A program made the position numbers and the translations under genes. Positions 59,145 to 64,000 of a stretch of DNA of 64,000 bases are shown here, one piece after another (the stretch's first letter is position 1; every line of letters begins with the position of its first letter). Below the pieces are notes generated by a model, which had not been told where the DNA came from, searched no databases, and saw nothing but the letters and a program-made list of their open reading frames with translations. Where the stretch lies: assembly GCA_026014465.1 (NCBI GenBank), contig JAOZID010000010.1, positions 1,460,303 through 1,524,302 of the forward strand. The letters run 5' to 3'. This DNA is from Candidatus Bathyarchaeota archaeon (GTDB lineage Archaea > Thermoproteota > Bathyarchaeia > Bathyarchaeales > Bathycorpusculaceae).

Positions 59145-60434
59145 GTGAACCCCATTAGTGAACCCCTACAAAACCAAAACGGAAACCTCTACATCGACAA
59201 CGTCTCAGCAAAGACTCTAGCAGAAAAATATGATACCCCCCTCTATGTGGTTAGCGAAAGCCGTATTCAAAATAATTACCAACGCCTGCACCAGGGGCTT
59301 TTGCGTAACTACGGCAAAATCAAGTTGTTCTACGCCATTAAAGCCAACTCCAACCTGAACGTGCTCAAAATTCTAGAATCTCAGGGCGCAAACGTGGATG
59401 CCGTAAGCCCTGGCGAGGTTTCTACTGCCCTTAGCTGCGGCTTTACCCCTGAGCGTATATTGTTTACGGGAACCAGCGTACGCACTGATGAGCTCCAGTT
59501 CCTTGTGGACTCAAAAGTTACCCTGAACTTGGATTCTCAATCCCAACTGCGCAGGCTCCTAACCATTGCGGTGCCTGAGAGGGTTTCGTTTAGGATTAAC
59601 CCTGAAGTCGGCGCGGGTCACCATGAGCACTGCATAACTGCGGGCAAGCAATCCAAGTTTGGGATTTGGGAACAAGACGCCCCCCAAGTCTACCAGCAAG
59701 CCAAAGACGCGGGCATACAACGTTTTGGCATACACATGCACATAGGCTCAGGCGTGCTCGACGTGAAACCGTTTTTGCAGGCTCTTGAAAAGTTCTTGTC
59801 AATTGCCAAGCGCATCCACGACGAAGCAGGCATCACCTTTGAATTCATTGATGTGGGCGGCGGCATAGGTGTACCCTACAAGCCCCAAGAAGAAATCTTA
59901 GACCTGCAAGCGTTCTCACAGCAAGTACTGAGTTTATTCAAGACCAAAATCGCAGAGTACGACCTTGGCGAACCCTTTTTTTGCATGGAACCAGGCAGAT
60001 ACATAGTAGCAGACGCCTCCATCCTCCTCACAACAGTTAACACCCTAAAGCCCACGCCATTCAAGACTTTCGCAGGCGTAGACGCAGGCTTTAACACGCT
60101 AATGCGCCCCGCAATGTATGGCAGCTACCACCACATCCTCGTCGCCAACAAACTCGACGCGCCCCCAACAGGCAAGTACGACATCGCAGGTCCCATCTGC
60201 GAATCAGGCGACCTATTAGCCAAAGACCGCAGCTTGCCCGAGCTTGAAGAAGGCGATTTGCTGGCGGTTCTAAACGCGGGTGCCTACGGCTACAGCATGA
60301 GCAGCCCCTACAACACGCGCCCCCGAGCAGCCGAAGTCATGGTAAACAACGGCAAATACAAGCTAATCCGAGAACGCGAACAACTCTCCGACCTAATGCG
60401 CGGGCAACCCACTGCTTCGGAGTGGCAACACTGA
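59145..60434 (+). CDS. lysA: Diaminopimelate decarboxylase
   Basis: PLP barrel enzyme making lysine from meso-diaminopimelate. 429 residues from GTG 59145. The PLP lysine is K66 in LFYAIKANSNLNVLKIL; substrate and cofactor residues lie in FGIHMHIGSGV, EFIDVGGGIGVPY, EPGRYIVADA and GPICESGDLLAKDR. The TGA overlaps the dapF ATG (TGATG). Confidence 0.96.
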   Translation: MNPISEPLQNQNGNLYIDNVSAKTLAEKYDTPLYVVSESRIQNNYQRLHQGLLRNYGKIKLFYAIKANSNLNVLKILESQGANVDAVSPGEVSTALSCGFTPERILFTGTSVRTDELQFLVDSKVTLNLDSQSQLRRLLTIAVPERVSFRINPEVGAGHHEHCITAGKQSKFGIWEQDAPQVYQQAKDAGIQRFGIHMHIGSGVLDVKPFLQALEKFLSIAKRIHDEAGITFEFIDVGGGIGVPYKPQEEILDLQAFSQQVLSLFKTKIAEYDLGEPFFCMEPGRYIVADASILLTTVNTLKPTPFKTFAGVDAGFNTLMRPAMYGSYHHILVANKLDAPPTGKYDIAGPICESGDLLAKDRSLPELEEGDLLAVLNAGAYGYSMSSPYNTRPRAAEVMVNNGKYKLIREREQLSDLMRGQPTASEWQH

Positions 60435-61258
60435 TGAATTTTTGGAAAATGCACGGCTTGGGCAACGACTACATAGTCATCGACAACCGCGACGGCAAAA
60501 TCAGCGAAGCCAAAGCCGCAAAGATAGCCAAGACGCTGTGTAAGCGTAGGTTTTCTGTAGGCGCGGATGGGTTGTTGCTTGTTTGTGCTTCGCAGACGGC
60601 GGATGTTCGCATGCGAATTTTCAACGCGGATGGCAGTGAAGCTGAAATGTGCGGTAACGGCATACGCTGCTTTGCCAAGTACTGCTACGAAACTGGCATC
60701 GCCAAGACCTCAGAGTTTGACGTGGAAACTGGTGCAGGCGTAAAGCATGTCTGGCTGACCGTGGAGGACGGCGAGGTCGCCTTGGTTAGGGTAGATATGG
60801 GTGCTGCGCGCTGGGAACGCGCCGCGTTGCCAATGCTTGGAGACGGCACCTGCATAAACGAGCCCCTTGAAGTTGACGGGAAAACCTACAACGTAACCTG
60901 CCTTTCCATGGGCAACCCCCACTGCGTCCTATTCGTAGACAACACCGACACCTTCCCCGTAGAAACCATAGGTCCATTGATTGAGAACCATAAGGCGTTT
61001 CCTAACCGCACCAACGTGGGTTTCATACAAGTCGTAAGCAAGGACGAGGTTAAGGTTCGGGTTTGGGAACGTGGCTGCGGCGAAACCTTAGCGTGCGGAA
61101 CAGGAACCTGCGCGGCAGTAGCAGCAGCTAACAAGCTTGGCAAAATCCAAAACAAAGTGTCCGCGCACGTGTTGGGCGGCGATTTGCAAGTTGAAGTTGC
61201 GGGTACTGTGTTTTTGTGTGGGGCTGCGGCGAAGGTTTTTGAAGGAAGACTGTTCTAG
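60434..61258 (+). CDS. dapF: Diaminopimelate epimerase
   Basis: Cofactor-free epimerisation of LL- to meso-diaminopimelate. 274 residues from ATG 60434. The two catalytic cysteines are C73 in EMCGNGIRCFA and C221 in LACGTGTCAA. FWKMHGLGNDYIVID opens the protein as usual. An upstream GTG or TTG inside lysA is unnecessary. Confidence 0.96.
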   Translation: MNFWKMHGLGNDYIVIDNRDGKISEAKAAKIAKTLCKRRFSVGADGLLLVCASQTADVRMRIFNADGSEAEMCGNGIRCFAKYCYETGIAKTSEFDVETGAGVKHVWLTVEDGEVALVRVDMGAARWERAALPMLGDGTCINEPLEVDGKTYNVTCLSMGNPHCVLFVDNTDTFPVETIGPLIENHKAFPNRTNVGFIQVVSKDEVKVRVWERGCGETLACGTGTCAAVAAANKLGKIQNKVSAHVLGGDLQVEVAGTVFLCGAAAKVFEGRLF

Positions 61259-61276
61259 CCTACGGTGTGATTAAGT

Positions 61277-62440
61277 ATGGAGTTTGAGTTTGCAGACCGT
61301 GTGAAGCGTCTTCCCCCTTACTTGTTTGCCGAAATTGAACGCCAAATGAACGAGAAAAAAGCGCAGGGCGTAGACCTGATTTCGTTAAGCATTGGCGACC
61401 CTGACTTGCCCCCTCCAGATTTTGTCCTTGACACTCTCAAGCAAGAAGCAGGCAACAAGAAAAATCATAATTACTCCTTTAGCCAAGGCGAACCCACTTT
61501 CCGCGCTGCTGTTTCGCAGTGGTGCAAAAACCGATTCAACATTGACATGCCCTCTGAACAAGTCGTTGCGATGCTGGGCTCCAAAGAAGGCATAGCAAAC
61601 ATCGCCCGCGCATTCATCAACCCTGGCGACCGCATCCTTGTCCCCGACCCCGCCTACCCCGTATACGCCAACGGCAGCACCATCCTAAACGAAGCCACCG
61701 CCGTCCCCATGCCCCTCTTAGCCGAAAACGACTTCAAACCCGACTTCTCCAGCCTTGACCCCAAAGGGGCCAAAATGATGTTTCTCAACTACCCCAACAA
61801 CCCAACCAGCGCCACCGTCAACACCGCTTTTCTCAAAGAAGCCGTGGATTTCGCCAAAGACAACAACATTATCCTGTGCTATGATAACGCTTACTCTGAA
61901 ATCACCTACGACGACTACAAAGCTCCCAGCATCTTTGAAGTTGACGGCGCCATGGACGTAGCCATCGAATTCCACTCCCTCTCCAAAACCTTCAACATGA
62001 CAGGCGACCGCATCGCTTTTGCCGTAGGAAACAAACAGCTCGTTGCAGGTTTAACTAAAGTAAAATCCCAAGTTGACTCAGGACCCCCAGTGTACATCCA
62101 AAACACCGCCGCCAAAGCCCTCGCCGTCTACAAACAAGGGCAAACCCCCGAATTCCTCAAAGCCAACAACCAAATCTACAAAGAACGCCGCGACCTACTC
62201 GTGCAGACCCTAAACGAAATCGGCTACCCCTGCCAAGCCCCCAAAGCCTCCTTCTACGTCTGGGTAAACTGCAAAGGAGACTCCATAAAATTCGCCAGCA
62301 AACTCCTCAACGTCGGCGTCGCCGTCACCCCAGGCATTGGCTTTGGCAAAAACGGAGAAGGCTACACCAGAATAACCTTCACCCAACCCAAAGAGCGCAT
62401 AAAAGAAGCCTGCCAAAGAATCAAAAGCCTCTACCAATAA
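61277..62440 (+). CDS. dapL: LL-diaminopimelate aminotransferase
   Basis: Converts tetrahydrodipicolinate directly to LL-diaminopimelate, bypassing the succinylase or acetylase steps. 387 residues. Motifs are LISLSIGDPDLPPPDFV, NYPNNPTSATVN and SLSKTFNMTGDRIAFAVG with PLP lysine K237. Placement after dapF and lack of dapC/dapD/dapE genes support DapL over a general aspartate aminotransferase. Last gene of the dap operon. Confidence 0.9.
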   Translation: MEFEFADRVKRLPPYLFAEIERQMNEKKAQGVDLISLSIGDPDLPPPDFVLDTLKQEAGNKKNHNYSFSQGEPTFRAAVSQWCKNRFNIDMPSEQVVAMLGSKEGIANIARAFINPGDRILVPDPAYPVYANGSTILNEATAVPMPLLAENDFKPDFSSLDPKGAKMMFLNYPNNPTSATVNTAFLKEAVDFAKDNNIILCYDNAYSEITYDDYKAPSIFEVDGAMDVAIEFHSLSKTFNMTGDRIAFAVGNKQLVAGLTKVKSQVDSGPPVYIQNTAAKALAVYKQGQTPEFLKANNQIYKERRDLLVQTLNEIGYPCQAPKASFYVWVNCKGDSIKFASKLLNVGVAVTPGIGFGKNGEGYTRITFTQPKERIKEACQRIKSLYQ

Positions 62441-62483
62441 GCCGCAGCTGGCACACCCAGTTTTTCTCCTTTTTTTTTGCTTT

Positions 62484-63167
62484 TTATTTTGTTGGTTTTT
62501 CGTTGGAGCCAAAGAGCTTTTTTTCGTAGCGTGATTTGGGTTTGAAGCCGCTGATTTGGTTTCCTGCTTTTTTCTGGCGTTCCAAGTTGAGTATGCGGGC
62601 GTAGAGTTTGGAGGCTTTGGTTTTGGAGGGGATTTTGGATTTGAAGGGGCGCACGGGGACGGGGGTGAATGGTTGTGTGATTTCAAGTTTGGCTTTGCGT
62701 TTGCGCCGTTCGCGCGGTTTAGCTGGTGGCTGAGGTGTTTTTTTGAAGTAGACGTAGCCTTCTTGGAGGTTGACTTCGTGGACTTCCCAGCATGCGTCTA
62801 GCCAGCCTTTTGCGTGGGCGCTGCCTTTTTTGTTGCTCCACCACTCCGTGTTGCGGTACGCTGCCATGGGCAAGTTGCTGCCAATCAGGCCGTCTATACG
62901 CGCAAAAGACAGTTTGACCATGCTGGTAAAAGCCGAGCGAAAACGTAGATGCATAGTTAACCCCTCATATTTAGAGCGAACCCGCGGAGAAACCACCCTG
63001 CGGGCACAATTCAAACAAAGCATCGCGGTAGGGTCGCCTGTAGCTACATCGGGAGTCATGCAGTCATAGCAGTACAGTTTTTTGCACCGCTCACATTTTC
63101 TTAAACGACTAATCGACAGAACACGCTTGCAAATCCCGCATTCATCCTTAAATGCTCTCACCAGCAC
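62484..63167 (-). CDS. Zinc-finger protein with DUF7662-like domain
   Basis: 227 residues. The first 60 carry C10-x-x-C13, C25-x-x-C28, C33-x-x-C36 and CLNCARR, a FYVE/B-box-like zinc fold. Residues about 70-145 (KLSFARIDGLIGSNLPMAAYR, then NTEWWSNKKGSAHAKGWLDA and WEVHEVNLQEGYVYFKK) match a short domain seen in many prokaryotic proteins and known as DUF7662-like; its function is not established. The C-terminus is basic and proline-rich. The GTG 63167 has a TATA-like TTTTAATAG upstream. ATGTTTCTAAAACAT (63171-63185) is an inverted repeat at the expected transcription start. Confidence 0.6.
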   Translation of the reverse strand: MLVRAFKDECGICKRVLSISRLRKCERCKKLYCYDCMTPDVATGDPTAMLCLNCARRVVSPRVRSKYEGLTMHLRFRSAFTSMVKLSFARIDGLIGSNLPMAAYRNTEWWSNKKGSAHAKGWLDACWEVHEVNLQEGYVYFKKTPQPPAKPRERRKRKAKLEITQPFTPVPVRPFKSKIPSKTKASKLYARILNLERQKKAGNQISGFKPKSRYEKKLFGSNEKPTK

Positions 63168-63185
63168 AAGATGTTTCTAAAACAT

Positions 63186-63493
63186 ACTAACCTAATTTTT
63201 GAAGAGACTATTAAAATTCACCCTCAAAACTAAGCAAATCCTGCGTGTTAACTGCAGAATTTGAAGTATTTTGTTTTGCTTGGCTGTTTGTGGTCTGTTT
63301 TGCTGTGGTCGTTGGCGGCTGGTTTAATGTTTATGGTTGTTGGGTTTGCTGGGGCTTTGACGGTACCAAGAGGGAAGAGAATGAAACTACACGGGACTTA
63401 ACTACTGACGCAGAAAAACCCGCCAAAGCCCACTCAGCCCCATTTTACTCGTTTTTTGTTTTATAAAAAAGGAAAGGGAGGTGTTTTGTTGGT
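63186..63493. other. Intergenic gap without a supported gene
   Basis: A plus-strand frame from GTG 63245 to 63466 (73 codons) encodes a Trp/Cys/Phe-rich hydrophobic stretch and polar tail, but has no Shine-Dalgarno sequence or family likeness. GTTTTTTGTTTTATAA near 63452-63468 resembles a T-rich terminator. Nothing else is seen. Confidence 0.4.
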
Positions 63494-64000
63494 TTATTGG
63501 CGTTTTCTAAGTACTAAGGCTGCTGCGGCTATGACGATTATGATTGCGGCTACTGCTATGGCTATGTAGGTGGTGGTTGGTGTTTCGCTTGTTGGTGGGG
63601 GTGCAGTGGAGGGTGCGGGTGATGCTGTTTGTGCTGGTGGTGTTGGTTGGTCTGTTGTTGTTGGTGTTGGTGTTGCAGTGACGCTGGGGTTTGCTGCGTT
63701 TGCTTCAGTGACAAAGAAGTACGTTCCTGCTTCGCTGCCGTAGTAAGAGTTGGTGCCTTCAAAGGTGGCTGTTACTGTGTATAGTCCTGGTACTGGGGGT
63801 TCCCATGTGATTGCGTAGTTGCCTAAGGAGTCGCTGGTGGTGTAGCCTATGTCTTGGGTGTTGCAGTTGGGGTCAATGGCTGTTAAGTGTACTGTAACGC
63901 CTGTTGTGTCAGTGGGTTTTGTGAAATGCTTGTAAACGTAAAGCATCCAGTCGCTCATGCTTTCATCAGAAACCGCTGGGACTCCGTTGGGGAACCGCGC
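63494..64000 (-). CDS. Exported surface protein, C-terminal part only
   Basis: The frame is open from base 64000 to a stop at 63494 (168 residues), so its N-terminus lies outside the window. The visible part begins with RFPNGVPAVSDESMSDWMLY. It continues with an Ig-like beta sandwich (VTVHLTAIDPNCNTQDIGYT, WEPPVPGLYTVTATFEG), a Thr/Pro-rich linker, and a C-terminal helix ending RKRQ. This layout is typical of the end of archaeal PQQ/BamB-like beta-propeller surface proteins, which is my best guess for the missing portion. Confidence 0.75.
   Translation of the reverse strand, partial: ARFPNGVPAVSDESMSDWMLYVYKHFTKPTDTTGVTVHLTAIDPNCNTQDIGYTTSDSLGNYAITWEPPVPGLYTVTATFEGTNSYYGSEAGTYFFVTEANAANPSVTATPTPTTTDQPTPPAQTASPAPSTAPPPTSETPTTTYIAIAVAAIIIVIAAAALVLRKRQ

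Noticed and set aside
63245-63466. 73-codon hydrophobic plus-strand ORF
   Set aside because: No ribosome site, promoter or family likeness; composition looks like chance.
1-64000. CRISPR arrays, transposons, prophage or integrated elements
   Set aside because: No regularly spaced repeats, transposase, integrase or phage structural genes were seen.

Overview
The window looks like a chromosomal segment of an archaeon, most likely a Bathyarchaeia-type (TACK group) lineage; the taxon is an inference. The support is an archaeal release factor aRF1, a eukaryote-like topoisomerase IB, the archaeal front end of the shikimate pathway (aroA'/aroB' plus a GHMP-type shikimate kinase), formylmethanofuran:H4MPT formyltransferase (Ftr), the DUF39/NIL-ferredoxin homocysteine cassette, TATA-type promoters, and exported proteins with Thr/Pro linkers and C-terminal membrane anchors. 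No rRNA, tRNA, CRISPR array, transposon or prophage was seen.

Layout. 1-4949 (minus): ACT protein-thrB-thrC-hom-aspartate kinase, the threonine branch. 5076-12248 (plus): argG-argH-carA-carB. 12410-14577: phosphoglycerate mutase, then an AT-rich membrane protein with a transglutaminase-like triad. 14588-17306 (minus): UPF0280, NIL-ferredoxin and DUF39-CBS, a homocysteine/sulfur cassette. 17438-25657: an accessory stretch of small membrane proteins, a coiled-coil protein, an APC transporter and two exported proteins. 25866-34795 (plus): a complete shikimate/chorismate/tyrosine-branch operon opened by a short upstream ORF. 34951-42681 (minus): ilvB-ilvN-leuC-leuD-leuB-leuA-pheA, preceded by a candidate leader peptide. 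43006-48476: P-type ATPase, a tandem-domain binding protein behind a perfect palindromic operator, and a metallopeptidase-like protein. 48590-55943: TopoIB, DUF167, an immunity-like protein, aRF1, Ftr and an exported beta-helix protein. 56163-62440 (plus): dapA-dapB-asd-lysA-dapF-dapL, a full aminotransferase-type diaminopimelate route to lysine. 62484-64000: a zinc-finger protein and a truncated surface protein.

The genes together make Thr, Met/homocysteine, Lys, Arg, pyrimidine precursors, Phe/Tyr and Leu/Ile/Val, suggesting a prototroph; Ftr indicates C1 chemistry on H4MPT-type cofactors.

The most unusual signal is that argH, the DUF39 gene and dapB each lack any in-frame ATG/GTG/TTG before their conserved N-terminus. 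Each has an in-frame ACG at the expected start, a short distance downstream of a purine-rich Shine-Dalgarno sequence. Other points are three short upstream ORFs preceded by good Shine-Dalgarno sequences and several palindromic operator candidates.
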